50,732 nt of DNA from Pseudomonadota bacterium (GTDB taxonomy: Bacteria > Desulfobacterota > Desulfobulbia > Desulfobulbales > CALZHT01), in contig JAHJJF010000146.1 in NCBI GenBank assembly GCA_018823135.1, forward strand, positions 1-50,732, in the 5' to 3' direction. The stretch's first letter is position 1, and every line of letters starts with the position of its first letter. Positions 1 through 9,480 of the stretch are shown here, in pieces. The notes under the pieces are model-generated. The model was not told the DNA's origin, searched no databases, and saw only the letters and a list, made by a program, of their open reading frames with translations. The position numbers and the translations under genes were made by a program.

Positions 1-307
1 CATGGATAAAGTGATTGCCGCCCTCACCGTACATGTCTCCGTCACCGCTGGTGACGATCACTTTCAGTCCGGGATTTACCGCCTTGATTGCAGTGGCAGG
101 CGGTAATGCCCGTCCGTGCAGGCCATTAAAAAAGTTAGCCGGGATGTAATGCGGGGTTTTAGCCGCCTGGCCGATTCCGGAGACCAGTACCAACTCCCTG
201 GGGTTGATACTCAGGTCCGTAAGGGCATCTTTCAGGACTTTGAGAATTCCGTAATTGCCGCAACCGGGACACCAGGCTATATCGATATTATCTGTTTCGT
301 AATTCAT
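1..307 (-). CDS. korB: 2-oxoacid:ferredoxin oxidoreductase beta subunit (partial, N-terminal 102 residues)
   Basis: This is the thiamine-diphosphate-binding subunit of a 2-oxoacid:ferredoxin oxidoreductase, which oxidatively decarboxylates a 2-oxoacid with CoA and reduces ferredoxin in the cytoplasm. The frame opens with ATG at 307 and runs open off the left edge, so only the N-terminus is seen. Visible motifs are CPGCG at residues 13-17, the [10 protein letters not shown] segment near residue 63, and the TPP/Mg motif [12 protein letters not shown] starting at residue 88. The start overlaps the stop of the upstream alpha subunit by four bases (ATGA), so the two are translationally coupled. 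The substrate (2-oxoglutarate or another 2-oxoacid) cannot be decided from this fragment; the Kor name is the best family guess. Confidence 0.9.
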   Translation of the reverse strand, partial: MNYETDNIDIAWCPGCGNYGILKVLKDALTDLSINPRELVLVSGIGQAAKTPHYIPANFFNGLHGRALPPATAIKAVNPGLKVIVTSGDGDMYGEGGNHFIH

Positions 308-2019
308 CGGGTCTCCTCCCTGGGCAAACATTTACCTATTTCTTCAATTAATTCCTCTACCGTGAAGGGCAGGCCGTTATATTTCAGGATTGCCTGATCG
401 ATACGATGTCCGGTTTCCCGAAGAATCAAATTCCCCAGCTGCGAGGTGGCATTATTCTCGATAATGATGGTTTGATCCGCTCTTTCTAATTGACTGGAGA
501 GATCATCCGGCAATGGATAAACCTGGGTGAAGGTCAACGCTGCAATATTTTTTCTTGCCAAAGATCCAAGGGCCTCTTTGACAATAAGGTTGGTGGACCC
601 CCAGCTCAGAACAAGGATTTTGTAATCCTGGGGTCCAAACAAGGGTGATGGAATTGTATCGGTTTTTATTTTTTCAAGTTTCTTCAGGCGCTTATCCACC
701 ATTTTGGGCCGCAGCTGCAGATCTTCGGTAATGTGGCCGGCTTCATCGTGCTCATCGCTGTCAGCGCCGACCAAGCCAATTCCTCCGGGAATACCCCTTG
801 GAGAAATACCGTCTTCGGTAAGCCGGTAGCGTTGATAGTCTTCCTTGGTCTCGACGACCTGTTGTTCTATTTTCAATCCGTTCAAGTTAAAAGCAGCCGT
901 GTTATAATACGTATCCACCAGGTACTGATCAGACAAAACAAAGACCGGCACCTGGTATTTATCCGCCATATTGAAGGCCTTTTGGGTCAGGTGAAATGCG
1001 GTGTCGAGAGATTCAGGGGCCAGGATGATGCGGGGGAATTCACCGTGCCCTGCATAAAGCGCCAGTTCCAGATCCCCCTGTTCGGTGCGGGTGGGAAGCC
1101 CGGTGGCAGGTCCGGGGCGCTGGGCAAGATGGATTACAACTGGGGATTCCATCATTCCCGCCAGGCTGATTCCTTCGGTCATCAGAGCGAAACCGCCGCC
1201 GGAAGTGGTCACCATGGCCCTGGCTCCTGCATACCAGGCTCCCAAAGCCATATTGATTGCGGCAATTTCATCTTCCGCCTGTTCAACCAGCAGATCAAAA
1301 TCATGCATATGCCCGGCCATGAAGGTAATCACTCCGGTACCCGGGGTCATGGGATAGGAGGTTATGCATTGGCACCCTCCGGCTATGGCGCCCATGGCAA
1401 TGGCTTCGGAGCCGTTCACCATGATTTCATTACTGATATCCGAGCGTTCGATTGGCGCAACACTGACGGCCCCGCTTTGAAGCAGCTCAAGTCCTTTGCC
1501 ATATCCTTGCCTGGCCGCCTCGATATTTTTGGCAACCACTTCCTCGCCTTTGTCGGTAAATCGATTGTGGAGATATTTTTCCGTAACCTGCTGATCGGTC
1601 TGCAGCAGGCCGAGAAGCATTCCCAGGGCAAGAGTATTGGCATACATCTCATTGCCGAGCTCCTTGGCCATTGCATTGAAAGGAATATCAACCAGTTGCA
1701 TATCCGTTCCGAGAACTGATCCATCTCCGATAATTACCGTTTGATCCGATATTCTCGATTGCAGATGGGGGATGACGTTTTTATCAAGGGGAAATAAAAG
1801 ATCGATGCGACGGACCGGTGTCCGAACCTGACGGGAAGCTACCCGGATGCTGGTGGTATTTGTGCCGCCCCGCACCCGGGACATATATTCCTTGGTGGCG
1901 TAAACCTGATAGCCGTCCAGTTTCAGGATCTTGGTCAGTAACTGCTCGATGGTCTGGATTCCCTGACCGGCCTCTCCTCCTAAAACGATGGAAATGTCGT
2001 TTGATGCCTGTCCTGTCAT
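304..2019 (-). CDS. korA: 2-oxoacid:ferredoxin oxidoreductase, fused gamma-alpha subunit
   Basis: The 571-residue subunit fuses the gamma domain (about residues 8-190, with GGEAGQG at 14-20) to the alpha domain. The alpha part has the pyrimidine-binding motif YPMTPGT at about residue 222 and a C-terminal transketolase-like domain at about 440-565. Together with the beta subunit downstream it oxidises a 2-oxoacid to acyl-CoA and reduces ferredoxin, as in reductive or oxidative TCA steps of anaerobes. I chose ATG at 2019 because an AGGAG lies seven bases upstream; a TTG at 2034 and an ATG at 2025 sit on or before that site. The fused architecture is typical of the 2-oxoglutarate/2-oxoacid class and not of four-subunit pyruvate enzymes. 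The substrate assignment is an inference. Confidence 0.88.
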   Translation of the reverse strand: MTGQASNDISIVLGGEAGQGIQTIEQLLTKILKLDGYQVYATKEYMSRVRGGTNTTSIRVASRQVRTPVRRIDLLFPLDKNVIPHLQSRISDQTVIIGDGSVLGTDMQLVDIPFNAMAKELGNEMYANTLALGMLLGLLQTDQQVTEKYLHNRFTDKGEEVVAKNIEAARQGYGKGLELLQSGAVSVAPIERSDISNEIMVNGSEAIAMGAIAGGCQCITSYPMTPGTGVITFMAGHMHDFDLLVEQAEDEIAAINMALGAWYAGARAMVTTSGGGFALMTEGISLAGMMESPVVIHLAQRPGPATGLPTRTEQGDLELALYAGHGEFPRIILAPESLDTAFHLTQKAFNMADKYQVPVFVLSDQYLVDTYYNTAAFNLNGLKIEQQVVETKEDYQRYRLTEDGISPRGIPGGIGLVGADSDEHDEAGHITEDLQLRPKMVDKRLKKLEKIKTDTIPSPLFGPQDYKILVLSWGSTNLIVKEALGSLARKNIAALTFTQVYPLPDDLSSQLERADQTIIIENNATSQLGNLILRETGHRIDQAILKYNGLPFTVEELIEEIGKCLPREETR

Positions 2020-2091
2020 TGCCATTCTCCTCAATTTTTTTTAAAAGATAAGACCGTTGAAGAAGCAGTTGCTCAGAGCGCCTGATGAGAT

Positions 2092-2128
2092 GATTCCCAC
2101 GGGAGGGAAGAGGCGGCCGTGGGAGAAT
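2092..2128. repeat. Imperfect hairpin in the korA upstream region
   Basis: The arms at 2092-2102 and 2116-2128 pair as GATTC plus CCACGG with a two-base bulge. It lies between the nrdJ stop and the korA start, both leftward genes. No U-tract follows on the minus strand, so it is not a clear intrinsic terminator. It could be an untranslated-leader structure of korA or a degraded palindromic repeat. Confidence 0.35.
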
Positions 2129-2212
2129 CCATTAATTTTAATGGTTTTGAGAGTCTGGAGTGGAAGAATTCAAAAATACTCGTATTGTCTGCTTCTAGTT
2201 TGGCCTATCATA

Positions 2213-2233
2213 GTTTGACTATAGATGTCAAAC
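2213..2233. promoter_or_regulatory. Perfect 7-7-7 inverted repeat, candidate operator upstream of korA
   Basis: GTTTGAC, seven spacer bases (TATAGAT) and GTCAAAC form a perfect dyad of operator size. On the minus strand one arm contains TTGACA, which resembles a sigma-70 -35 box pointing toward korA. A regulator bound here could overlap the korA promoter. The regulator is unknown and the promoter reading is tentative. Confidence 0.35.
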
Positions 2234-2277
2234 CTTCCAGAGAAGAAGTCAACCAAAGTGACTGAAGAATAGAGTTC

Positions 2278-3939
2278 TCAACTGCACTCATCCCTTTTCA
2301 GGCTGCAGGCCCCGAGAATCTGGTTGTCCAGAGACTTGTCCCGATAAACGGTCAGCCCTTTCACCTCTTTTCCCACTGCGTCGAGAAACAATTTGCTGAT
2401 ATCTGCAACAGTTGCCGATTCCGGCAGGTTGACGGTTTTTGATACCGCATTATCGGTGAACTGCTGAAAGGCTTCCTGAACTCTCAGATGCCATTGGGGG
2501 GATACATCCCAGGCGGTCTGGAAGATTTCGCTGGGGATTTTTTTCTTCTGGGCGATTAATTCAGTGTAAAGGGGATGAGTGTCCACCCAGATTTTGTCCA
2601 CGACTTTGCGTTGCAATTCAAAGGCAAAGACCGGCTCTATGCCGCTGCTGACGCCGGCTATGAGGCTGATGGTGCCGGTTGGTGCCACGGTGGTGAGGGT
2701 GGCGTTGCGCCGCTTTTTTACGCCCTGCGAAGGATAGATGCTATGGTCGAAACTCGGGAAATTGCCGCGTTTTTCGGCAAGCTCGGCAGATGTCTGTTCC
2801 GCCACGGTCTTGATTCTGGCCATGATCGTCCGGGCAAGGCTGATGGTTTGTTCGCTTTGATAGGGGATTTTCAGCATGATCAGCATATCGGCAAAACCCA
2901 TGACTCCTAAGCCGACCTTGCGGTTGCTCTTGCTCAATTCCTCGATCCGTCGTAATGGATAGCGGTTGATTTCAATGACATTGTCGAGAAAGTGGATTGC
3001 CAGATGGACAAGATGATCGAGCTTAGGGTAATTTATTTCACCGTTGTCGATAATTTTTGTGAGATTAATCGACCCAAGATTGCATGATTCATAGGGGAGC
3101 AGGGGTTGTTCGCCACAGGGGTTGGTGGCCTCTATCCAGCCCATCTTCGGCAGAGGATTGGCTCGGTTTACCCGGTCGATGAAAATGATTCCCGGATCGC
3201 CGGTTTTCCAGGCGCATTCGGCGATTAAATCAAGGAGTTTGGTAGCGGCAATTTTTTTCACCGACCCCCCGGTTCTCGGGTGTACAAGGGTGTATTTTCG
3301 GTTTTTCCGCAGGCAATTGATAAACAAATCATCCACTGCTACTGACAGATTGAAATTACACAGACTGCCGGGGATAAGTTTGGCGGTGATAAATTCCTCT
3401 ATATCCGGATGATTGATATGGAGAACGGCCATATTGGCGCCCGGGCGAATTCGGTTGCGATCAATTAGATAGGTTGCCTTGTCGAATAATTCGATAAATG
3501 ACACCGGCCCACCGGCCACACCTATGGCCGGAAGAATGGTATCTCCTCTGGGGCGCAAGCGGCTGAAGGAAAACCCTGTACCGCCGCCGGTTTCATGGAT
3601 GATTGCCGTATGCTTCAATGTCTGGAAAATGGAATCAAGACTGTCCTCTATGGGAAGGACAAAACAGGCGGCCAATTGGCCCAGTGGTCTGCCGGCATTC
3701 ATCAGACATGGAGAATTGGGTAAAAAGGCAAAGGAGGTCATCGCCTCCTCAAAGGCCTGGGCGGTCTTGGTCACCGGCGCTCCCGCCTCGAACAAGCGGT
3801 CCGCCTCGGCAACCGCTCGTGCAACCCGCTCAAATAATTGCTGTGGGGTTTCGAGAATTTCTCCTCGGTAATTTTTACCGAAATACCTTTTTTTCAATAC
3901 ATCTTCGGCGAGTTTGGAAAGTTTGATTTCAGTCATCAT
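2278..3939 (-). CDS. nrdJ: Class II (adenosylcobalamin-dependent) ribonucleotide reductase
   Basis: This enzyme reduces ribonucleotides to deoxyribonucleotides for DNA synthesis, using a B12-generated thiyl radical and therefore no oxygen. Over 553 residues I see the N-terminal substrate-domain motif SPCLMNAG, the glycine-rich HETGGGTGFSFSRLRP, the active-site NPCGE at about residues 273-277 followed by ESCNLGSINL, and PTGTISLIAG near residue 425. The C-terminus carries two cysteines six residues apart that could act as the redox-shuttle pair. The length matches the short core form without an added ATP-cone. A GAGAGG lies four bases before ATG 3939 and seven before ATG 3936; either could be used. 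No NrdR or NrdD neighbour is present in this window. Confidence 0.92.
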   Translation of the reverse strand: MMTEIKLSKLAEDVLKKRYFGKNYRGEILETPQQLFERVARAVAEADRLFEAGAPVTKTAQAFEEAMTSFAFLPNSPCLMNAGRPLGQLAACFVLPIEDSLDSIFQTLKHTAIIHETGGGTGFSFSRLRPRGDTILPAIGVAGGPVSFIELFDKATYLIDRNRIRPGANMAVLHINHPDIEEFITAKLIPGSLCNFNLSVAVDDLFINCLRKNRKYTLVHPRTGGSVKKIAATKLLDLIAECAWKTGDPGIIFIDRVNRANPLPKMGWIEATNPCGEQPLLPYESCNLGSINLTKIIDNGEINYPKLDHLVHLAIHFLDNVIEINRYPLRRIEELSKSNRKVGLGVMGFADMLIMLKIPYQSEQTISLARTIMARIKTVAEQTSAELAEKRGNFPSFDHSIYPSQGVKKRRNATLTTVAPTGTISLIAGVSSGIEPVFAFELQRKVVDKIWVDTHPLYTELIAQKKKIPSEIFQTAWDVSPQWHLRVQEAFQQFTDNAVSKTVNLPESATVADISKLFLDAVGKEVKGLTVYRDKSLDNQILGACSLKRDECS

Positions 3940-4019
3940 CCGACCTCTCAAAGTCCAGTAATCTGCACACAGGCGTTGCCATGAAGGTCCTCAGTGCATG
4001 GCGGCGAGGAGAATGGCCA

Positions 4020-5018
4020 CTATTTTACTATTCCGCGTAATAAGCGGCCGAGAATATCCGCACCGGTTATCACCCTTTTTTCTTCTGCCCAGACCAGGAT
4101 AATATCCTGGTCGATGACATCATCTTCAGGATGTTCGGCAAAAACCTTCAGCCTTGAAATCACCTCACCAAGGGGCATGTGCGGATCGTTGACGATGATC
4201 GGTCGATGGCAGCAGATCAGGGGATTTATCGGGTCATGCCCGAAAAACACATCCCGCACCAGTTTGTCAGTATCCATAACATATAATGGCTTTTCATCGG
4301 TATCGGTGATGATTACCCATTTTTCGCCGGAAAGTTGCGCCTTGAGCAGAAAAGGATCGGTGGACAACTTGTTAATCACCGGAAACTGAGGTTTTCCATG
4401 AACAATCGGCAATTGAATAATGCTGTCCGGGTTAATCACCTCTCCTTCATGGGAGACTATCATATCGTCAATATCCAGAAAATTTAAGGCGCCTATTCCC
4501 TCCAGTTTGTTGATATCAGCTTCATCCGAGATCATATGCTTTTTAAGCAGATTGCGGATATCCTTTTCCTGCATGTACCATATGGTTTCTTTCCCCAGCA
4601 GCAGGTCAAGCAGCAGGGCGGACGGTTTGGCAAGGGGGTATAACAGGTATTGATAGAAGCGGATCACCGGATACAGGCGCGATGCCAGAAATAATGCGTT
4701 TCTGGAAAAATATGCCTGGGGAAAGATTTCTCCCACAAAGGTGATCACCACAGTTGAAAAAATGAAAGCGCTGACCCCGGCCAGAACCGAATGCGATAAC
4801 AGTGTCAGCAGGACGTTTATTCCGACGTTTCCCCAAAGAACGGTTGTAAGCAGAAAATTTGCATCTTCACGGAGTTTGATTACTTTTTCCGCATCGGCGT
4901 TGCCGGATGAGACTTCAACTTCAAGCCTCAATCTGCTTACGCTGAATACGGCAAGATTGAGTCCGGAAAAAAGGGCGGATTGTGAAATACAGAAAAGAAT
5001 ACCGAGCCAGATAAACAT
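4020..5018 (-). CDS. DUF21/CNNM-family membrane protein with CBS pair (CorC/HlyC-like)
   Basis: The 332-residue protein has an N-terminal membrane domain of the DUF21 (CNNM) type with helices at about 1-20, 55-80, 80-100 and 105-130. The GEIFPQAY segment corresponds to the conserved core of the family. A linker and two CBS-like repeats follow at about 185-320. Family members are linked to Mg2+ (often Na+-coupled Mg2+ export) and CBS domains bind adenine nucleotides. The terminal CorC/HlyC domain of the longest members is absent. The start has AGGAG five bases upstream. It lies upstream of nrdJ on the same strand (80 bases) and diverges from the mscS-atp operon. The transported ion is not shown by sequence alone. 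Confidence 0.8.
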   Translation of the reverse strand: MFIWLGILFCISQSALFSGLNLAVFSVSRLRLEVEVSSGNADAEKVIKLREDANFLLTTVLWGNVGINVLLTLLSHSVLAGVSAFIFSTVVITFVGEIFPQAYFSRNALFLASRLYPVIRFYQYLLYPLAKPSALLLDLLLGKETIWYMQEKDIRNLLKKHMISDEADINKLEGIGALNFLDIDDMIVSHEGEVINPDSIIQLPIVHGKPQFPVINKLSTDPFLLKAQLSGEKWVIITDTDEKPLYVMDTDKLVRDVFFGHDPINPLICCHRPIIVNDPHMPLGEVISRLKVFAEHPEDDVIDQDIILVWAEEKRVITGADILGRLLRGIVK

Positions 5019-5152
5019 TTGTCTCCTATATTTATGAGTTGAAAAATAAAAAAATCAGATCAGGCAGTTAAAAGATTTTTTAATGTAGTGTCAAAACACA
5101 TTTAAAAGCAAGAGTTCAAATGCAAAACAATTTTGATAAATCCAATCATTGC

Positions 5153-5181
5153 TTGACATTGTAATCAGTGCAAACAAGAAT
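5153..5181 (+). promoter_or_regulatory. Sigma-70-like promoter for the mscS-atp operon
   Basis: TTGACA at 5153-5158 is followed after 17 bases by AAGAAT (four of six matches to TATAAT) at 5176-5181. It lies about 70 bases before the mscS start in the divergent gap 5019-5242. Between it and the start, at roughly 5205-5234, GCTGC...GCAGC and GGATT...AATCC arms could fold into a small leader hairpin. No other promoter as good was seen before atpD. Confidence 0.5.
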
Positions 5182-5248
5182 CAGATAACACCAATGACAG
5201 GTCAAGCTGCGGGATTCAATCCTGCAATAGCAGCCATGAGGTATGATG

Positions 5249-5848
5249 ATGAACCGCTTCAATGTTAATGAATTAATGATGTGGCAGGACGCAAAATTTA
5301 TTGCGATAGTATTGATTTTCCTTGCTGGTATCCTTGTTTATGCGGCTTTAAGTCGTTTTTATTCTCTGTTGTTTAAACAGGAGGCTCTTTCCGAATCTTT
5401 ATTCCGTGTATTCAAAAATATAACGAAAATCCTTGTTTTTGTTATGGTCATTCTTTTCTCCATGCAGCAGCTGGGGGTAAAGATTTCAGCCATAGTCGCA
5501 TCATTGCTCACCGTGTCGGCAATGATTGCCGTAGGATTCATCGCGGTGTGGAGCGTGTTGAGTAATTTTTTATGTTCTTTTCTGATAATCCTGTTCAAGC
5601 CGTTTCGGATCGGCGATGATATTGAGATTACCGAGTTAGTCGGCGGTTCTGGCCTTCGAGGCAAGGTTGTTGATTTCAATATCATGTATACCTCCATCCT
5701 TGAACACGGGGAAATGCCAGAGGAAGAAAAAGCACTCATTCGAATCCCCAATAATACGTTTTTCCAGAAGGCAACCAAACGCTGGAAGGGTGAAGAGAGA
5801 AAAAGTGTTGAAAAGCATCTTTTTAACAAGTCTTTAATCAATAGGTGA
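5249..5848 (+). CDS. Minimal MscS-family mechanosensitive channel
   Basis: The short (199-residue) MscS-type channel should open under membrane tension and release ions or solutes. Two helices at about 15-35 and 55-75 precede the pore helix at about 85-110. The pore helix ends in the family hallmark FKPFRIGD and leads into the beta domain (GKVVDFNI, then RIPN near residue 168). The protein stops just after the beta domain, so the C-terminal alpha/beta cage of the 286-residue E. coli MscS is missing. Three ATGs occur in a row; GAGG at 5238-5241 favours the third, seven bases on. It ends 21 bases before atpD on the same strand, which suggests co-transcription with the ATPase genes. Confidence 0.82.
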   Translation: MNRFNVNELMMWQDAKFIAIVLIFLAGILVYAALSRFYSLLFKQEALSESLFRVFKNITKILVFVMVILFSMQQLGVKISAIVASLLTVSAMIAVGFIAVWSVLSNFLCSFLIILFKPFRIGDDIEITELVGGSGLRGKVVDFNIMYTSILEHGEMPEEEKALIRIPNNTFFQKATKRWKGEERKSVEKHLFNKSLINR

Positions 5849-5854
5849 TACTGA

Positions 5855-7673
<1,819 letters not shown>

Positions 7674-7677
7674 ACTT

Positions 7678-7995
7678 ATGGAAAGGCATGACGAATTTCC
7701 CAAGCGGGTCCATGATCGGGAAAAGAAAAAAATTGAATCCAGACGGGAAGCTAAAAAGATCTGGTTCGGGCTGGGCATGTTCGGCATGGTCGGTTGGTCC
7801 GTTGCATTACCCACAGTGGCGGCCGGGTTTCTAGGTATATGGATAGATGCACACTGGCCAGGGAGATATTCCTGGACCTTGATGTTGATTATCGGTGGCC
7901 TTTGTCTGGGTTGTTACAATGCCTGGTACTGGGTGCAGAAAGAACGGCAGGAACTTGTGGGAAAGCATACCCCTGAGAAAAAAAATGATGAATAG
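7678..7995 (+). CDS. atpQ: N-ATPase accessory membrane protein AtpQ (AtpI/gene-1 type)
   Basis: The 105-residue protein has a charged, lysine/arginine-rich N-terminus of about 27 residues, two hydrophobic helices (about 30-52 and 62-82) and a charged tail. The AVALPTVAAGFLGIWIDAHW-like region, with G-rich packing in the first helix and an Asp at its end, matches the ATPase gene-1/AtpQ family. In N-ATPase operons AtpQ sits between atpC and atpR and is thought to help assemble the rotor ring or carry Mg2+; its exact function is not settled. It overlaps atpR by about 11 bases. Confidence 0.8.
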   Translation: MERHDEFPKRVHDREKKKIESRREAKKIWFGLGMFGMVGWSVALPTVAAGFLGIWIDAHWPGRYSWTLMLIIGGLCLGCYNAWYWVQKERQELVGKHTPEKKNDE

Positions 7996-8290
7996 CCAGC
8001 CGTATATAATCGGTTTCATATTCGGGAGTATCGGCGGTTTGTATTATTTCTACGGACTTTTGCTCACGGTCCGGCGAGTGCCGGTGAGCAGGCATCCGAC
8101 GCGGCTTCTGGTAATGAGTTATTTGATCCGGCTATTTCCTGTGCTGCTTGGAATGATTTTTATTGCGAGAATAAATCCGGGGATGTTGATAACTTTTCTT
8201 GTTGGATTTTTCATGGTCCGATTCATTTTGACCAGGAGTTTGTCGGAGAATGGCAATCTAAACATCAATCGAGGCATTTTAAAAAAATAA
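7985..8290 (+). CDS. atpR: N-ATPase accessory membrane protein AtpR
   Basis: The gene encodes 101 residues with three predicted helices (about 5-25, 38-58 and 62-82). Arginines occur at the ends of or within the membrane segments (TVRRVPVSRHPTR, YLIRLF, MVRFILTR). AtpR is specific to N-ATPase operons, and its conserved membrane arginines have been proposed to interact with rotor carboxylates. I start it at ATG 7985 (an adjacent ATG at 7988 is equally possible), inside the end of atpQ; a longer upstream reading would lie wholly within atpQ and is unlikely. The stop TAA overlaps the atpB ATG by one base. Confidence 0.8.
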   Translation: MMNSQPYIIGFIFGSIGGLYYFYGLLLTVRRVPVSRHPTRLLVMSYLIRLFPVLLGMIFIARINPGMLITFLVGFFMVRFILTRSLSENGNLNINRGILKK

Positions 8291-9018
8291 TGCAGCTCAG
8301 CCCAGACAGCATCATTTTAATTCAACTTGAATTATTCTCGATTAATGCCACCATGGCCTTTACCTGGCTGGTCATGCTGATCATCACCCTTGGGTCATGG
8401 CTGGTTACCAGTCGTCTTTCCACCGGACCGGAAATTTCCCGCTGGCAGAATTTTCTCGAAAGCGTCATAACCATGATTCTCGGCCAGATCCATGATGTAA
8501 CCAGGCAGAATCCAAGGCGTTTCCTTGGATTCCTAGGCACCCTGTTCCTCTTTGTCGCCACCTGTAATCTGCTGTCGGTTGTCCCGGGATTTCAACCGCC
8601 CACCGGCTCCCTTTCAACAACCACGGCACTGGCGCTGTGCGTGCTGGTGGCGGTGCCGATATACGGTATTGCCGATTCCGGCTTCGGCGCTTATCTGAAG
8701 AATTATATTCAGCCCACGCCTTTGATGCTGCCTTTTAACATTACCGGGGAAATAAGCCGCACCCTTGCCCTGGCGGTCCGGTTGTTCGGCAATGTCATGA
8801 GCGGCAGCATGATCGGCGGCATTCTGCTGGCCATCGCGCCGCTTATATTTCCGGTTATCATGCAGCTTCTGGGCCTGCTTACCGGCCTTGTCCAGGCCTA
8901 TATTTTTGCAATTCTTGCCGCAGTTTATATCGCTGCCGGCTTGAAAATTCACGAAAGTAAGCAATCACAGGGCACTGCACCTTCGCACGATCAGGACAGC
9001 CCGCATAGCGGACTATAG
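8290..9018 (+). CDS. atpB: N-type ATPase subunit a
   Basis: Subunit a forms the ion half-channels beside the c-ring. The 242 residues contain five to six hydrophobic helices and the essential arginine R164 in the motif ALAVRLFGN, with GEISRT just before it. The membrane part ends near residue 220 with AAGLKIHES. The last roughly 19 residues (KQSQGTAPS onward) are polar, rich in Ser, His and Asp, and are encoded by the left arm and loop of a large palindrome (8958-9064). They look like an added tail and not family sequence. The stop TAG at 9016-9018 lies in the palindrome loop. Confidence 0.93.
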   Translation: MQLSPDSIILIQLELFSINATMAFTWLVMLIITLGSWLVTSRLSTGPEISRWQNFLESVITMILGQIHDVTRQNPRRFLGFLGTLFLFVATCNLLSVVPGFQPPTGSLSTTTALALCVLVAVPIYGIADSGFGAYLKNYIQPTPLMLPFNITGEISRTLALAVRLFGNVMSGSMIGGILLAIAPLIFPVIMQLLGLLTGLVQAYIFAILAAVYIAAGLKIHESKQSQGTAPSHDQDSPHSGL

Positions 9019-9064
9019 CGGCCAGTCCTGATCGTGCAAATCTACAGCACCCTGTGATTGCTTA
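8958..9064. repeat. Large palindrome (40-base arms) at the atpB end
   Basis: Arms at 8958-8997 and 9025-9064 pair at 34 of 40 positions, with ten perfect pairs at each outer and inner end; the loop is 27 bases. The left arm and loop are read as the C-terminus of AtpB, and the right arm is noncoding. As RNA this would be a very stable stem separating atpB from atpE. No U-tract follows, so it is not a standard terminator. Possible readings are an inserted palindromic repeat element or an mRNA processing or stability structure that raises atpE output. The rest of the spacer, 9065-9198, has only the atpE ribosome site. Confidence 0.85.
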
Positions 9065-9198
9065 TGGATTTTTTATTGTAGTTTCAAACGGGTGATTAAC
9101 CCATGGCCAGTCATCCATGATGAGAGGGCTGAAATTAATGGAAGGGAATAAACAACCCTGAGTAGTTACGGGAACAAACATAAAGAAGGAGTGAAGGT

Positions 9199-9477
9199 AT
9201 GGATAATTTAGCACTGGTTGCGGTAGCTTCGATTATTTCCGCTGGTATATGCATCGGTATCGGCGCCATTGGCCCGGCCCTGGGCGAAGGCCGCGCTCTT
9301 GCCCAGGCCCTGGCGTCAATTGCCCAGCAGCCTGACGAGACCAACACCATAACCCGCACTTTGTTTGTGGGGCTGGCAATGGTTGAGTCCACTGCAATTT
9401 ATTGTTTCGTGGTGTCGATGATTCTGATTTTTGCCAACCCTTTCTGGAAATATTTTTTAACAAAGGTCGGGGGATGA
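9199..9477 (+). CDS. atpE: N-type ATPase subunit c (rotor ring)
   Basis: The 92-residue hairpin of two helices (about 4-34 and 54-82) forms the membrane rotor ring. The first helix carries GPALGEG with E30, at the place of Gln32 in the Ilyobacter tartaricus Na+ ring. The second has MVEST-AIY with the ion-binding E63, S64, T65 and Y68. These match the Na+-ligand set plus the second carboxylate typical of N-ATPases. Na+ use is therefore plausible, although the biochemically studied Burkholderia N-ATPase ring was reported proton-specific, so the ion is not certain. The loop RQP-like turn reads AQQPDE. A strong AAGGAG precedes the start by about seven bases. Confidence 0.94.
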   Translation: MDNLALVAVASIISAGICIGIGAIGPALGEGRALAQALASIAQQPDETNTITRTLFVGLAMVESTAIYCFVVSMILIFANPFWKYFLTKVGG

Positions 9478-9480
9478 TTG

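Noticed and set aside
733-1719. A 328-codon rightward open frame opposite korA
   Set aside because: It is the mirror of a clear 2-oxoacid oxidoreductase gene; the product has no family features and no ribosome site.
5743-5760. TTCGAATCC, a tRNA T-loop-like string
   Set aside because: It lies inside the mscS coding sequence and no cloverleaf arms surround it.
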